Assembly (NCBI RefSeq): GCF_000183545.2
Contig: NZ_JH976535.1
Span: forward strand, 1,045,890-1,109,889
DNA length: 64,000 bases
Source of the DNA: Thermaerobacter subterraneus DSM 13965
Lineage (GTDB): Bacteria; Bacillota; Sulfobacillia; Thermaerobacterales; Thermaerobacteraceae
Reading direction: 5' to 3'
Part shown: positions 8,866 through 18,361 of the stretch, piece after piece
Layout of the letters: each line of letters begins with the position of its first letter
Position numbering within the stretch: position 1 is the stretch's first letter
Notes under the pieces: generated by a model
The model's database searches: none
Seen by the model: the letters and a program-made list of their open reading frames with translations, nothing else
What the model was told of the DNA's origin: nothing
Program-made: the position numbers and the translations under genes

Positions 8866-8954
8866 CCACCCCCGCCATGCTCGATCAACGCCCGGTGCGG
8901 CCCCGTATCCCGGGTGCGGGAGGACGGGGCTTTCCTTCGCCGCTCCTCCTCGAT
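8866..8954 (+). mobile_element. 3' remnant of a group IIC intron (domains V-VI)
   Basis: This stretch parallels the last part of the intact intron at 5905-5994. Shared blocks include GCCATGCTCGA, GCCCGGTGCGG, the GGACGGGGC stem, and the closing CTCCTCCTCGAT versus CTCCTACTCGAT. The reverse transcriptase gene and the 5' ribozyme are missing, so it is a dead, 5'-truncated copy. It sits 18 bases beyond a perfect terminator stem, the same setting as the intact intron. Confidence 0.75.
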
Positions 8955-9079
8955 CGGCGTCGGAAGGCCGCGCTACAGCGGCCGGTGCCCCACGGCCGAC
9001 CGCCGCGGGGTCGGCGTGGGATGGCCGGCTCTCGTCTTGCTTCCCCACCCGTCGGATGGTAAGTTATTCATGGCTGTGA

Positions 9080-9096
9080 TACCTCGTAGGGGTATC
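9080..9096. promoter_or_regulatory. CsoR-type operator upstream of copB
   Basis: ATACCTCGTAGGGGTAT, an imperfect 17-bp palindrome. It matches the two perfect or near-perfect palindromes at 17376 and 17486 in the csoR-copZ intergenic region, with changes only in the centre. It lies 70 bases before the copB start. Copper-loaded CsoR should release such sites. No confident -35/-10 pair was recognised around it. Confidence 0.75.
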
Positions 9097-9165
9097 GTGT
9101 CGTCGACAGCCGTCATCCCCCAGGTGGCCGGACCGGTCATAGGGTCATAGGAGGTCGTCGATGAC

Positions 9166-11421
9166 ATGGATGAATCGAGCCCACACCGCCATCGCGGTGA
9201 GCACGCCCCGCACGATCCGGTGCACTCCCATCCACCCCATCACCCGCATCACCACCATCACCACCCTTCCCATCCTGCGGCGAAGAGTGTTTCGCCGGAG
9301 GACAAGCCTTCCCGGAGCGACGGTGGTCGATCTCCACTTCAAAGGGCCGTCTCTGCATCCGAAGCCCAAGGGCTTGAGAAAGGTGTCCACGGCCGTGACC
9401 TCCGCGACGCGCAAAGTGTAGACCATCATCACGGTGCCCATGACCACCACGGCGCCCACGACAAGCACGCGGGTCACAGCCCGGAGATGTTCCGGGACCG
9501 GTTCTGGGTCTGTCTTGCTCTCACCGTGCCGATCCTCTACTTCGCACCCCTCACCCAGGAATGGCTGGGCTACCGGGCGGTCCAATTTCCCGGGGCGGAA
9601 TGGGTCCAAGCCCTCCTGGCCACTGCCATTTACGTGTACGGCGGACTGGTGTTCATCAAAGGCGCGGCTCACGAGCTGCGGGCGCGCGCCCCGGGCATGA
9701 TGACCCTCATCTCGCTGGCCATCACGGTGGCCTTCGTCTACAGCGTGGCGGTGACCTTTGGCTTCAAGGGGATGCCGCTGTACTGGGAGCTGGCCACACT
9801 GGTGACCATCATGCTGCTCGGCCACTGGATCGAGATGTCGTCGGTCCAGGGAGCCAGCCGGGCGCTGGAGCACCTGGCGGCGCTGGTACCCTCCCGGGCC
9901 CACAAGCTGGAAGGCGGTACGGTGACCGACGTGCCGGTGGAACAGCTGAAGGAAGGGGATCGCATTCTGATCCGGCCCGGCGAGCAGGTACCGGTGGACG
10001 GTGTGGTCGAGGAAGGCAGCTCCAGTGTCAACGAGGCGTTCCTGACCGGGGAATCGCGGCCGGTTCCCAAGGAACCGGGCGACGAGGTGGTCGCCGGGTC
10101 GGTCAACGGCGAAGGCGCCCTGACGGTCCGGGTCACGCGCACCGGCGACGACACGACCCTGAGCCAGATCCAGCGCCTGGTGCGGGAAGCCCAGGCGTCC
10201 CGCAGCCGCTTTCAGAACCTGGCCGACCGGGCGGCGGGCTGGTTGACCTACATCGCCATCGGCGCCGGCGCCCTGACCTTCCTGGCCTGGTGGGCGTCCG
10301 GGGAGCCCCTGGACTTCGCGCTGACGCGGGCGGTGGCCGTGCTGGTCATCGCCTGCCCCCACGCCCTCGGATTGGCGATTCCGCTGGTGACGGTCAACGC
10401 CACGTCGATGGCGGCGCGCGCCGGCATCCTGGTGCGGAACCGGGAAGCTTTCGAGCGGGCACGGGACCTGAAGATCGTTGCCTTCGACAAGACGGGCACG
10501 CTGACGGAAGGCAAGTTCGGCGTGCGCCGCATCTACACAGCCGGCTTGCCGGAAGAGGAAGCCTTGCGCATCGGCGCGGCGCTGGAACGGCGTTCTGAGC
10601 ACCCCCTCGCCCGGGCGGTGGTCGAACTGGCGGACCAGCGGAATCTGCAAGTCCCGGCGGCGGAGGACTTCCGGGTGGTCGCCGGCAAGGGGGTGATCGG
10701 TTCGGTGGGTGGGAAGGTCTATCGGATCGGTCGCCCCGAGTGGATCGCCGAGCTCGGGCTGGAACTGCCCGTCGCATTGCGCCGGGGTCTGGATGAAGCG
10801 GAAGCTCGCGGCGAGAGCGTCATCGCCCTGATGGACGAGCAGGGCGCACTGGCCTTGTTCGCCCTGGCCGACAAAGTGCGGGGGCGGGCCCGGGAGGCCG
10901 TGCACAGGCTGCGGCAGATGGGCATCCAGGTCGTGATGATCACCGGCGACGCGGAGGCGGTGGCCCGCTCGGTCGCCTCGGAACTGGGGATCCAGCGGTA
11001 CCACGCCCGGGTATTGCCGGAAGAAAAGGCGAAGATCGTTCGCCAGCTCAAGCAGGAAGGTCCGACGGCCTTTGTGGGCGACGGCATCAACGATGCCCCG
11101 GCGCTGCTGGAAGCCGATCTGGGCGTGGCCATCGGAGCCGGTACCAACGTCGCCATCGAGTCGGCGGACCTGGTCCTGATCGAAGACGATCCGCTGGACG
11201 TGGCGGGTGCGCTGCAAGTATCGCGAGCCACCTACCGGAAGATGGTCCAGAACCTGTTCTGGGCGACCGGGTACAACACCGTCGCCCTGCCACTGGCGGC
11301 AGGCGTCGGCGCCGCGTGGGGACTCCTGCTCTCACCGGCCATGGGCGCGGTGTTCATGAGCCTGTCGACGGTCGCGGTGGCGGTCAACGCGATGCTGCTG
11401 CGGCGACTGCGGCTCGAGTGA
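9166..11421 (+). CDS. copB: CopB-type copper-translocating P-type ATPase (P1B-3)
   Basis: 751 aa. The N-terminus is a His-rich cytosolic tail with a run of six His (about residues 20-35) and a second His cluster just after residue 85, as in CopB and unlike CopA, which has CxxC domains. Membrane motif CPH (Cys397) in [13 protein letters not shown] marks the P1B-3 subgroup; the phosphorylated Asp is D441 in [10 protein letters not shown]; the actuator loop has FLTGESRPV; the hinge is [11 protein letters not shown]; the nucleotide domain has SEHPLARAV. It pumps Cu (perhaps Cu(II)) or Ag outward. ATG 9166 is used with AGGAGG twelve bases before. A CsoR-like box lies upstream. Confidence 0.93.
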   Translation: MDESSPHRHRGEHAPHDPVHSHPPHHPHHHHHHPSHPAAKSVSPEDKPSRSDGGRSPLQRAVSASEAQGLEKGVHGRDLRDAQSVDHHHGAHDHHGAHDKHAGHSPEMFRDRFWVCLALTVPILYFAPLTQEWLGYRAVQFPGAEWVQALLATAIYVYGGLVFIKGAAHELRARAPGMMTLISLAITVAFVYSVAVTFGFKGMPLYWELATLVTIMLLGHWIEMSSVQGASRALEHLAALVPSRAHKLEGGTVTDVPVEQLKEGDRILIRPGEQVPVDGVVEEGSSSVNEAFLTGESRPVPKEPGDEVVAGSVNGEGALTVRVTRTGDDTTLSQIQRLVREAQASRSRFQNLADRAAGWLTYIAIGAGALTFLAWWASGEPLDFALTRAVAVLVIACPHALGLAIPLVTVNATSMAARAGILVRNREAFERARDLKIVAFDKTGTLTEGKFGVRRIYTAGLPEEEALRIGAALERRSEHPLARAVVELADQRNLQVPAAEDFRVVAGKGVIGSVGGKVYRIGRPEWIAELGLELPVALRRGLDEAEARGESVIALMDEQGALALFALADKVRGRAREAVHRLRQMGIQVVMITGDAEAVARSVASELGIQRYHARVLPEEKAKIVRQLKQEGPTAFVGDGINDAPALLEADLGVAIGAGTNVAIESADLVLIEDDPLDVAGALQVSRATYRKMVQNLFWATGYNTVALPLAAGVGAAWGLLLSPAMGAVFMSLSTVAVAVNAMLLRRLRLE

Positions 11422-11447
11422 GCGGCGGGAGAGCGGGCTGAGCAAGG

Positions 11448-11490
11448 GGAGAGGCATGGGCCGCCGGCGGCGGGCGCCATGCCTCTCCTT
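11448..11490. terminator. Hairpin between converging copB and CWB2 genes
   Basis: A perfect 12-bp stem (11448-11459 with 11477-11488) followed by TT on the plus strand. It lies in the 103-base gap between converging genes and may end transcription from copB. The T run is weak. Confidence 0.55.
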
Positions 11491-11524
11491 GGCGGACGGG
11501 CCGGCCTGATGCGGCCGGCCTGCT

Positions 11525-12763
11525 TCATTCGATGACCGTGCGGAGGAGCACCTCCAGCTCGAATTGGACCCGGCAGGCCACCTCGCCGGGCGGGCCGACG
11601 ATGTAGCCGTGCATGAACGGAGGGGCGGGGTCCGTGTGGCGAGGGTTGACGCTCAGGATATAGGTGCGGACCACGTCGGGGACCTGCCCGCGTTCAACCA
11701 GCAGCAGCGGCGCGTGGGAGGCGAGGTGCGAGAAAAGGTTGCCGGCGATGGCGGACTGCCAGGCGTCGACGGCGGAGAAACGGAAGAAGTGACCCGCGGG
11801 TTCGGTTTTGCCCCAGCCGAAGTCGCCCGCCGGGCTGAGGAAGCGGGACAGTTCCACGGAGATGGCGAAGGGTGACGCCCCGCTGATCCGGTGGACCAGA
11901 CCGGTCGTAAGACCTCGGATGGCTCGTTCCACTTCTCGAGATACGGTCCGCTCGCTGCCCACGATGTAGACGTTGGGATTGCGGGCGAGGGCGATGACCC
12001 GCGCCGTGGCCAGGGGTAGCGTGTCACGGCGCGTCAACAGGATGGGCTGACCCGTGTGGGCCGACCACGCCGCCGCCGCCAGCCCCTCGGCGAACTCTTC
12101 GCCGGATACGACGATGACGGTCCTGCCTACACCGACGAATTGCGCTACCTGGGCGGCCGTCTCGAAGACGTTGCGGCCTCGCAGGCGCAGGGACCGGAAG
12201 CCCAGCCGCCGGACCTGGTGCTCGACGGCGTGCGACAAGTCGCCGACCAGGAACACCTGGACGGGACCCTGGTGCGTGCCTTCCGCCGGACCGGGGGCGG
12301 GGGCAGGCTCCAGTTCCGGCAGGGGACCGGAGTCCGTGCCCTCTGCGACCATACCCGCTGGTGTTCCGGCCGGTTCCGCCGCACCGGGCGCCGTGCCGTG
12401 CCCTGGCTGCGCGCCCACACCCGGAGGGCGCAGCCGGAGGAGCTCGTCGCGGACGAGCGGGTCCAGTTCGTCGGGGAGGGTCAGCAGAATCGGCCCGTTG
12501 CGCGGGTGATGCATCAGAGGAGACGCGACCAGGGCGTCCTGAAAGTGGTCCTCGTCGCCTCGGGCCAGGATGGCGACGCCGGGACGAAGTTCGGGGACGG
12601 ACGGGTCGGGGAACGCCGTCTGCGACGCGGCCACGCTGGTCGCGATGGGGTGCCGGCCCGCCACCCGGGTGGTGTGGTGGGTGTCCGCGGCCAGCGGCAG
12701 GCAACGGGGCGCCTTGGCTTGCTCGAGGTGACCCTCTTGCCCCGCGACGTCCGGCATGGGCAT
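11525..12763 (-). CDS. Cell-wall-binding repeat 2 (CWB2)-type protein without signal peptide
   Basis: 412 aa. Repeats of the putative cell wall binding type 2 family are visible: TRVAGRHPIATSVAAS near the N-terminus, VFLVGD and RLRGRNVFETAAQVA in the middle followed by VIVVSGEEFAEGLAAA, and NVYIVGSERTVSREVERAI and YIVGPPGEV later. These are the usual GxxRYxTA, VVATGxxFPDALAAxP and VYIVGG units in diverged form. A Pro/Gly-rich linker lies at about 115-165. ATG 12763 follows AAAGGAG at the right distance, and the N-terminus (MPMPDVAGQEGH) is hydrophilic, so no export signal is visible. Function is unknown; the family normally attaches to cell walls, so a cytosolic or unconventionally exported form is odd. 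Confidence 0.7.
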   Translation of the reverse strand: MPMPDVAGQEGHLEQAKAPRCLPLAADTHHTTRVAGRHPIATSVAASQTAFPDPSVPELRPGVAILARGDEDHFQDALVASPLMHHPRNGPILLTLPDELDPLVRDELLRLRPPGVGAQPGHGTAPGAAEPAGTPAGMVAEGTDSGPLPELEPAPAPGPAEGTHQGPVQVFLVGDLSHAVEHQVRRLGFRSLRLRGRNVFETAAQVAQFVGVGRTVIVVSGEEFAEGLAAAAWSAHTGQPILLTRRDTLPLATARVIALARNPNVYIVGSERTVSREVERAIRGLTTGLVHRISGASPFAISVELSRFLSPAGDFGWGKTEPAGHFFRFSAVDAWQSAIAGNLFSHLASHAPLLLVERGQVPDVVRTYILSVNPRHTDPAPPFMHGYIVGPPGEVACRVQFELEVLLRTVIE

Positions 12764-12911
12764 CGCACACCGCTCCTTTCGCCACAGGTCTGCCAGGGAT
12801 CCCCGGCGACAACAGGTGGGGCCGCGGCGGACGTGGCCCCACCTGTCCGCAACCTATGGCCTGAGGGTAAGGAGGGTGCGCTGGGAGCCGTCAAAATGGG
12901 CGCGCCGTGGG

Positions 12912-13883
12912 TCATTGCGGTGCCCCGATCGTTTCCCATGTCCCGCCGCCGTCGGTACTGCGCCAGAGCGTGCCTGTCATGGTGATGGCGTAGATCCGCT
13001 GCGGAGCGTCGGGGCGGGCCGCCAGGGCGGCCAGCGGATCTTGTGGGTCCACCCGCAAGCCCGACCCCGCGGGCTGCCACGTCCGGCCGCCGTCGGTGGA
13101 GCGGAGGAGCCCCTCGGCGGCGTCGTAGACCAGGATGGTCCCACGGTCCGTTCCGGGAACGAAAGCCGCCGCGGTCACCACCCCGTCCCGCAGCCGTTCC
13201 CAGGTTCGCCCGCCGTCCGTGCTCAGGAGCAGCCCGTTCTCCCCGGCCGCCAGCAGCGTCGCGGGATCGGTCGGATGGGCCACCAACTGCAGCGGGCCCA
13301 GACCACGGGGGCCGGCCAGATCCGAAGCGGGGGTGCGGGTCCACGTCTGCCCGCCGTCTTCACTGCGGTAGAGCTGCCCGTCACCGTAAAAGTAACCGTA
13401 GATCAGGCCGGGGTGGGCCGGACTCACCGCCATCGCATGGAAGTCGACGACGCCCTCCAGGCTGACGGGTTCCCAGGTCCGGCCGCCGTCCTCGCTGCGG
13501 GCGAGCCCCAGGGGGTTGTCCAAGTTCAACTGCGGTCCCGGGTGCCCGCTGGCGTAGAGGCGGCCGTCAGGCCCCGCGGAAAAGCCCATCAGGTCTGCCA
13601 CCGGGCCCACGCGGCCGCGCCAGCCACCGGGTTCTTCCCAGACCAGCAGGCCGTCGTGGGTGGCCACCCAGAGCCGGTTTGGATCCCCGGGATCCACCGC
13701 CATGCCGTGGACGTGGCGGATGGACGGGGACGAGGCCGCCCCGCCCCACCCCAGGACCCCGCCCGCCACGATGACGCCGGCCACGGCGGCCACGGCCACC
13801 ATGACGGCCACCCACACGCCGGTTCTTCGCCAGCGCTCTGTCCGGGACGAACCGCGGCCCTTGCGGCGGCCCTGGCGGCTCAT
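12912..13883 (-). CDS. BNR-repeat beta-propeller protein, membrane-anchored (F510_1955-like)
   Basis: 323 aa. A basic N-terminus and one transmembrane helix (about residues 22-47) place the rest outside the cell. Several Asp-box/BNR repeats of the form S.DGG.TW occur: [44 protein letters not shown] and [11 protein letters not shown], with HVHGMAVDP at the start of the propeller. This layout is that of F510_1955-type glycosylhydrolase-like proteins often found beside heavy-metal genes; no catalytic residues can be assigned. Its start overlaps the copA stop by four bases, so it is translated from the copA transcript and probably serves the same copper response. Confidence 0.78.
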   Translation of the reverse strand: MSRQGRRKGRGSSRTERWRRTGVWVAVMVAVAAVAGVIVAGGVLGWGGAASSPSIRHVHGMAVDPGDPNRLWVATHDGLLVWEEPGGWRGRVGPVADLMGFSAGPDGRLYASGHPGPQLNLDNPLGLARSEDGGRTWEPVSLEGVVDFHAMAVSPAHPGLIYGYFYGDGQLYRSEDGGQTWTRTPASDLAGPRGLGPLQLVAHPTDPATLLAAGENGLLLSTDGGRTWERLRDGVVTAAAFVPGTDRGTILVYDAAEGLLRSTDGGRTWQPAGSGLRVDPQDPLAALAARPDAPQRIYAITMTGTLWRSTDGGGTWETIGAPQ

Positions 13884-16714
13884 GACGCCGGGCTCCTTTC
13901 ATCGCGGCGGAAGCGCCGCATGGGATCGAAACGCTTCAGCAGGGTGGAGTTGGTCGTGACCGAGACGGAGCTCAGCGCCATGGCCGCGCCGGCCAGCACC
14001 GGGCTCAGGTAACCCAGGGCGGCCACCGGGATTCCCAGGGTGTTGTAGATCAGCGCCCAGAACAGGTTCTGCCGGATCTTGGCCAGGGTGGCCCGGCTGA
14101 GCTCGATGGCGGCCACCAGGGTGCGCAGGTCGCCCCGCATCAGGGTGACGTCGGCCGCCTCGATGGCCACGTCGGTGCCCGTGCCGATGGCGATGCCCAC
14201 GTCGGCCGCCGCCAGGGCCGGGGCGTCGTTGATGCCGTCGCCCACCATGGCCACCTTGCGGCCGCGGGCCTGGAGCTCGCGCACCTTGGCGGCCTTGTCC
14301 GCGGGCAGCACCTCGGCCAGGACGCGCTCGGCGGGAATCCCCGCCTGCCGGGCGACGGCGCGGGCCGTGCGGGCGTTGTCGCCGGTGATCATCCAGACTT
14401 CGAGGCCCATCTCGTGCAAGGCGGCCACCGCCTCGGGGGCCGTCTCCTTGAGGGTGTCGGCCACGGCGATGAGGCCCGCCAGGCGGCCGTCCACCGCCAC
14501 CAGCATGACCGTCTTGCCCTGTTCCTCCAGGGCGGCCAGCCGGTCCGCCGCGGCGTCCACGGCGACGCCCCGCGCCTCCATCAGCCGCCGGTTGCCCACC
14601 ACCACGTCGCGGCCGGCCAACCGCGCCTGCACCCCGTGGCCGGGGATGGCCTCGAAGGATTCCGGTTCGTCCAGGTCGAGGCCGGCTTCCCGGGCCCGCT
14701 GCACGATGGCGGCGGCCAGCGGGTGCTCGGAGGCCCGTTCCACCGACGCCACGAGCCGCAACAGGGCCCGCTGCGCGGCATCCAGGTCGGAGGAACCGGC
14801 CCCGCCGCGGCCGGGGGCTGCGTCACCGCCCGGGGCGGCGTTCCCGCTGGCGCCGGCACCGGTTGGGGCCTCGCCGGCATCCTCGGCCGCATCCTCGACC
14901 ACGTCGCCGTCAACGCCCGGACCGGCATCCAGCGCCTCCAGCGCCTCCAGCACCACTACGTCCGTCACCGACGGCTTGCCCACGGTGAGCGTCCCCGTCT
15001 TGTCCAGCAGGATGGCGTCCAGGGTGGCCGTCGCCTCCAGGTGCTCGCCGCCGCGGAAGAGGATGCCGTTCTCCGCGCCGCGCCCCGTCCCCACCATCAC
15101 TGCCGTCGGCGTGGCGAGGCCCAGCGCGCACGGGCAGGCGATGACCAGCACCGCCGTGGCCGCCAGCAGCGCCCGGGTGAGGTCGCCCGTCGCCACCAGC
15201 CACCCCGCAAAGGTCACGCCGGCCAGCGCCATCACCGCCGGGACGAAGACGTTGGACACCCGGTCGGCAAAGGCCTGGATGGGCGCTTTGGAGGCCTGGG
15301 CCTCCTCCACGATGCGCACGATCTGGGCCAGGGCCGTGTCCCGCCCGACCTTGGTGGCGCGGAACTTGAAGGTGCCCGTGGTGTTGACGGTGGCGCCGAT
15401 CACCTCGTCGCCGGGGCCCTTCTCCACGGGCAGGCTCTCGCCCGTGAGCATCGACTCGTCCACCGCGGAGCGGCCTTCCAGCACCACCCCGTCCACGGGG
15501 ATCTTCTCGCCGGGCCGCACCACCACCACGTCGCCGACGGCCACCTCCTCCACGGGGACGTCCACCTCGCGCCCGTCGCGGATCACGCGGGCCGTCCGCG
15601 CCTGCAGGCCGAGGAGCTTCTTGATGGCCGCCGACGTGCGCCCCTTGGCCACGGCCTCGAGGTACTTGCCCAGCGCCACCAGGGTGATGAGGATGGCGCT
15701 GATCTCGAAGTACAGCCCCGTGATGCCCAGGCCCGGCCAGAGCAGGGCCACGACGCTGTACGCGTAGGCCGCCGTGGTGCCCAGGGCCACCAGCACCGAC
15801 ATGTTGGCGTTCCGGTTCTTCAGGTTGAAGTAGCTGTCACGGTAGAAGATCCAGCCCACGTAGAACTGCACGGGCGTGGCCAGGGCCAGCTGCAGCCATC
15901 CGTTCTGAAGAAGGTCGAACACCGGCCCGTGCCACGTGAAGAAGTGGGCGGCCATGGCTACCAGCAGCGGCAGCGACAGCACGGCCCCCAGGACGAACCG
16001 GTTCCACCACCCGCGGATCTCGCGCTGGCGCGCCGCCTCGGCCTCGTCGCCGGCCTCGCCGACTGGCTCCGCCTCGTAGCCGGCGTCGCGGACGGCGCCC
16101 ACCAGGTCGGCCACCGAGGCCGTGCCGGGGAGCAGGCGCACGGTGCCGGTGCCTGTGGCCAGGTTCACCGCGGCTTCGGCCACACCGGGGACGCGGCGCA
16201 GGGCCCGTTCCACCCGGTTGACGCAGGCCGCGCAGGTCATGCCGCTGATGGCCAGGCGCACCTGCTGCAGGGGTACATCGTAGCCCAGGTCACGCACCCG
16301 CGCCGCCATGTCGGTCACCGTCACCCGGCTGGGGTCGAACCGGACCCGCGCCCGGGCCAGCGCCAGGTTGACGGCGGCGTCGGCGACGCCGTCCATCTTC
16401 TTCAGCCCCCGCTCGATGCGGTTGGCGCAGGCGGCGCAGGTCATGCCCTCGATGGGCAGGGTGACCTCGGCCGTGGAGGCGGAGGGTGTCGCGGCGCTTG
16501 CACCGTCGGCGCTGGCACGCGGGTTCCGGGCGCCGTCCACCGTGCCGTTGCCCACCGTGCCGTTGCCGGGGCCGGTGGGGCCGCCGGTACCGTGGCCGGT
16601 GTGGTGGCTGACGCCGTCGCCGGTTCGGTCGCCGGTGCCGGTACCCGGGCCGGGGCGAGGCGTGGGGCCGGTCCCGGCGCCGGCGCGCTGTTGAAGCAAG
16701 CTGGTATCGGCCAT
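13880..16714 (-). CDS. copA: CopA-type Cu(I)-exporting P-type ATPase (P1B-1)
   Basis: 944 aa. After an 80-residue Gly/Thr/Pro-rich leader come two heavy-metal-associated domains with [12 protein letters not shown] (C93, C96) and [12 protein letters not shown] (C161, C164). The membrane site is CPC in [21 protein letters not shown]; the phosphorylation motif [10 protein letters not shown] is near 570; [22 protein letters not shown] and [18 protein letters not shown] complete the set. It expels cytosolic Cu(I) delivered by CopZ. An Asp/Gly/Ala-rich insert of about 50 residues lies in the nucleotide-binding domain just after DKTGT, which is longer than usual. ATG 16714 is preceded by AGGAGG. The BNR gene is coupled downstream. 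Confidence 0.95.
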   Translation of the reverse strand: MADTSLLQQRAGAGTGPTPRPGPGTGTGDRTGDGVSHHTGHGTGGPTGPGNGTVGNGTVDGARNPRASADGASAATPSASTAEVTLPIEGMTCAACANRIERGLKKMDGVADAAVNLALARARVRFDPSRVTVTDMAARVRDLGYDVPLQQVRLAISGMTCAACVNRVERALRRVPGVAEAAVNLATGTGTVRLLPGTASVADLVGAVRDAGYEAEPVGEAGDEAEAARQREIRGWWNRFVLGAVLSLPLLVAMAAHFFTWHGPVFDLLQNGWLQLALATPVQFYVGWIFYRDSYFNLKNRNANMSVLVALGTTAAYAYSVVALLWPGLGITGLYFEISAILITLVALGKYLEAVAKGRTSAAIKKLLGLQARTARVIRDGREVDVPVEEVAVGDVVVVRPGEKIPVDGVVLEGRSAVDESMLTGESLPVEKGPGDEVIGATVNTTGTFKFRATKVGRDTALAQIVRIVEEAQASKAPIQAFADRVSNVFVPAVMALAGVTFAGWLVATGDLTRALLAATAVLVIACPCALGLATPTAVMVGTGRGAENGILFRGGEHLEATATLDAILLDKTGTLTVGKPSVTDVVVLEALEALDAGPGVDGDVVEDAAEDAGEAPTGAGASGNAAPGGDAAPGRGGAGSSDLDAAQRALLRLVASVERASEHPLAAAIVQRAREAGLDLDEPESFEAIPGHGVQARLAGRDVVVGNRRLMEARGVAVDAAADRLAALEEQGKTVMLVAVDGRLAGLIAVADTLKETAPEAVAALHEMGLEVWMITGDNARTARAVARQAGIPAERVLAEVLPADKAAKVRELQARGRKVAMVGDGINDAPALAAADVGIAIGTGTDVAIEAADVTLMRGDLRTLVAAIELSRATLAKIRQNLFWALIYNTLGIPVAALGYLSPVLAGAAMALSSVSVTTNSTLLKRFDPMRRFRRDERSPAS

Positions 16715-16775
16715 GGGGGAACCTCCTTACAGGCTGTCTTGCTGCGAACAGGCCAGCGGGCTGAAGACGGCGTGG

Positions 16776-17051
16776 CTACGGGGTCCGGAGCAGCCGCTGC
16801 ACCACCGCCATGACCTCGTCGATGGCGGCGTCGCCGTCACCGCTGCGTACGGCCTCCTGGACGCAGTGGTGGGTGTGCTGCTCGAGGAGCTGCAGGGCGA
16901 CGGCGTCCAGGGCGGCCCGTACCGCCGCCACCTGGACCAGCACGTCCACGCAGTAGCGCTCCTCTTCCACCATGCGCTGCAGGCCGCGGACCTGGCCCTC
17001 GATGCGGCGGAGGCGGTCCAGCAGCTTCTTGCGGTCGGCATAGGGCGTCAT
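16776..17051 (-). CDS. csoR: CsoR copper-sensing repressor
   Basis: 91 aa from ATG 17051. The DUF156/CsoR fold is plain: KLLDRLRRIEGQVRGLQRMVEEERYC. The Cu(I) ligands are Cys34, His59 and Cys63 in the C / HxxxC arrangement of CsoR. Loss of DNA binding on Cu(I) uptake should open the copper genes. The start is uncertain: the promoter at 17373-17402 predicts a transcript beginning about 310 bases upstream, and the frame is open to a GTG at 17288 that would add a 79-residue Gly/Asp-rich tail containing HPIREHCHP. The ribosome site at 17051 is weak. Copper boxes lie in its promoter and in that of copZ. Confidence 0.92.
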   Translation of the reverse strand: MTPYADRKKLLDRLRRIEGQVRGLQRMVEEERYCVDVLVQVAAVRAALDAVALQLLEQHTHHCVQEAVRSGDGDAAIDEVMAVVQRLLRTP

Positions 17052-17372
17052 CCGGCGCTGCCGGTTCCCGCCCGCCTGCATCCCGCCCGCGCCGTCGTCG
17101 TCCCTTCCGGCGGCGTCCGTTCCACTCCCGCCGGCGGTACCGGTCGCGCTCCGTCCGGCGCCGCCGGTGCCGGGTTCATCGGGACCGCGATCATCGCGGA
17201 GCCCGGCCTGCACCACGGGATGGCAATGTTCACGGATAGGATGACCGGCTGCCCCCGCGGGCTGCCGGCGTGCGTCTTCGGTCGCCACACTCTCGTTTCG
17301 GCCGGTCAAGTGGTTCCCTCCCGTTGGTTCCGCGGTGCGCCTTCGACGTGGACTCACGCGACGTTCGCCACG

Positions 17373-17402
17373 ATCATACCCCCATGGGGTATATTGAGTC
17401 AA
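17373..17402 (-). promoter_or_regulatory. csoR promoter with embedded CsoR operator
   Basis: On the minus strand TTGACT (17402-17397) and TATGAT (17378-17373) are 18 bases apart. The 17-bp palindrome ATACCCCCATGGGGTAT (17376-17392) fills the spacer and overlaps the -10, so bound CsoR would block RNA polymerase: autoregulation. Confidence 0.85.
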
Positions 17403-17446
17403 CGGTGGGTGCGAACACCGGCCCAGGCCGGTGGCGATAGGTGGGT

Positions 17447-17476
17447 TTGACAGGGTAGGAGACCCTGGTCTACCAT
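17447..17476 (+). promoter_or_regulatory. copZ promoter
   Basis: TTGACA (17447-17452) and TACCAT (17471-17476) are 18 bases apart. Transcription would begin about ten bases before the CsoR palindrome at 17486, so the repressor would sit on the start region. Confidence 0.7.
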
Positions 17477-17485
17477 GAATGCAGA

Positions 17486-17502
17486 ATACCCCTACGGGGT
17501 AT
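17486..17502. promoter_or_regulatory. CsoR operator upstream of copZ
   Basis: ATACCCCTACGGGGTAT, a palindrome of 17 bp with only the central base unpaired. It is the closest of the three to the known CsoR operator style (TACCCC...GGGGTA). Confidence 0.85.
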
Positions 17503-17616
17503 GTTCCGCTTGGAGCCGCTCCGTCAGGGGAGTCGTCCCCTGGGGCTATCCTAAACGCCGGGGGCATCCGGTCGGGCCCTGCAGGGCCTGCCGGTCGCAT
17601 GCAAGGAGGGGATCCC

Positions 17617-17820
17617 ATGGCGACGCGGGTCTACCAGGTCAAGGGCATGTCCTGCGACCACTGCAAGTCGGCGGTCAAGAAGGCGATCTCCGGGATTGCG
17701 GGCGTGAAGGATGTGGAGGTCGACCTGGCCACCGGCCGTGTGACGGTGACCTACGAGGGCGACCTGGACGACACCCGGGTTCGGGAGGCCGTCGAGGACG
17801 CCGGCTACGAGGTGGCGTAA
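17617..17820 (+). CDS. copZ: CopZ copper chaperone
   Basis: 67 aa, a single heavy-metal-associated domain with GMSCDHC (Cys13, Cys16) and the closing EDAGYEV. It carries Cu(I) in the cytosol to CopA and can load CsoR. ATG 17617 follows AAGGAGGG. It has its own CsoR-controlled promoter and is divergent from csoR-copA. Confidence 0.95.
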   Translation: MATRVYQVKGMSCDHCKSAVKKAISGIAGVKDVEVDLATGRVTVTYEGDLDDTRVREAVEDAGYEVA

Positions 17821-18106
17821 CGCCTCAAGGCGCTTGGAACCAGAGCGCCGGAGTTGGTGCGCAGGCGCCCCTACGGGCGACCCGCCAGGCTTGGCGGTCC
17901 GATGTGGCCCGGCGGCGACCGGCATCCAGCATGGGTCATGCGGATGCCGGTGCCCCGGGCCGTTTTCTATCCCTTCGTCGATCCATTCGCCATCCGGTGG
18001 ACGTTACAGGAGGCCGCGCACCCCGGGCCGAATCCTTGCCCTGATGACGACCCGATGGCGACGCGACCCGGTCGGGATCCTGCCCGAAGCGAAGGAGGCG
18101 GTGCCG

Positions 18107-18349
18107 GTGGACGTGGCGGCGCCGATCCAGGAGCGGTTCAAGTGCAGCAAGTGCGGCAACGACCAGGCACGGGTCAAGGAATTGGCCATGACCGGTACGG
18201 GGCTCAGCAAGCTCTTCGACATCCAGCACAACCACTACCTTTTTGTCTCGTGCCTCCACTGCGGTTACACCGAGGTATACGACCCCCGCATCCTGGGCGG
18301 CAAGCGCGGCACCCTTTCGACAATCCTGGACGTCCTGTTCGGCGGGTGA
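18107..18349 (+). CDS. Small zinc-ribbon protein
   Basis: 80 aa from GTG 18107, eight bases after GAAGGAGG. Two zinc knuckles, CSKCGN (C13, C16) and CLHCGY (C49, C52), form one ribbon, and between them is LSKLFDIQHNHYLFVS, matching the zf-nucleic-acid-binding (DUF2082-type) family. The C-terminal half, VYDPRILGGKRGTLSTILDVLFGG, is typical of the family. Function is unknown. It ends 12 bases from the converging ResA-like gene, with GC-rich inverted repeats in between. Confidence 0.75.
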   Translation: MDVAAPIQERFKCSKCGNDQARVKELAMTGTGLSKLFDIQHNHYLFVSCLHCGYTEVYDPRILGGKRGTLSTILDVLFGG

Positions 18350-18361
18350 CGCGCCCGCCGC

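Noticed and set aside
9161-9421. 86-codon frame starting at ATG 9161, nearer the ribosome site than copB
   Set aside because: It has no family likeness, whereas the overlapping copB frame gives the His-rich tail expected for CopB.
14414-16813. Very long plus-strand open frame opposite copA
   Set aside because: It mirrors the GC-rich third-position pattern of copA; its product is low complexity and has no family motifs. The copA frame has every P-type ATPase motif.
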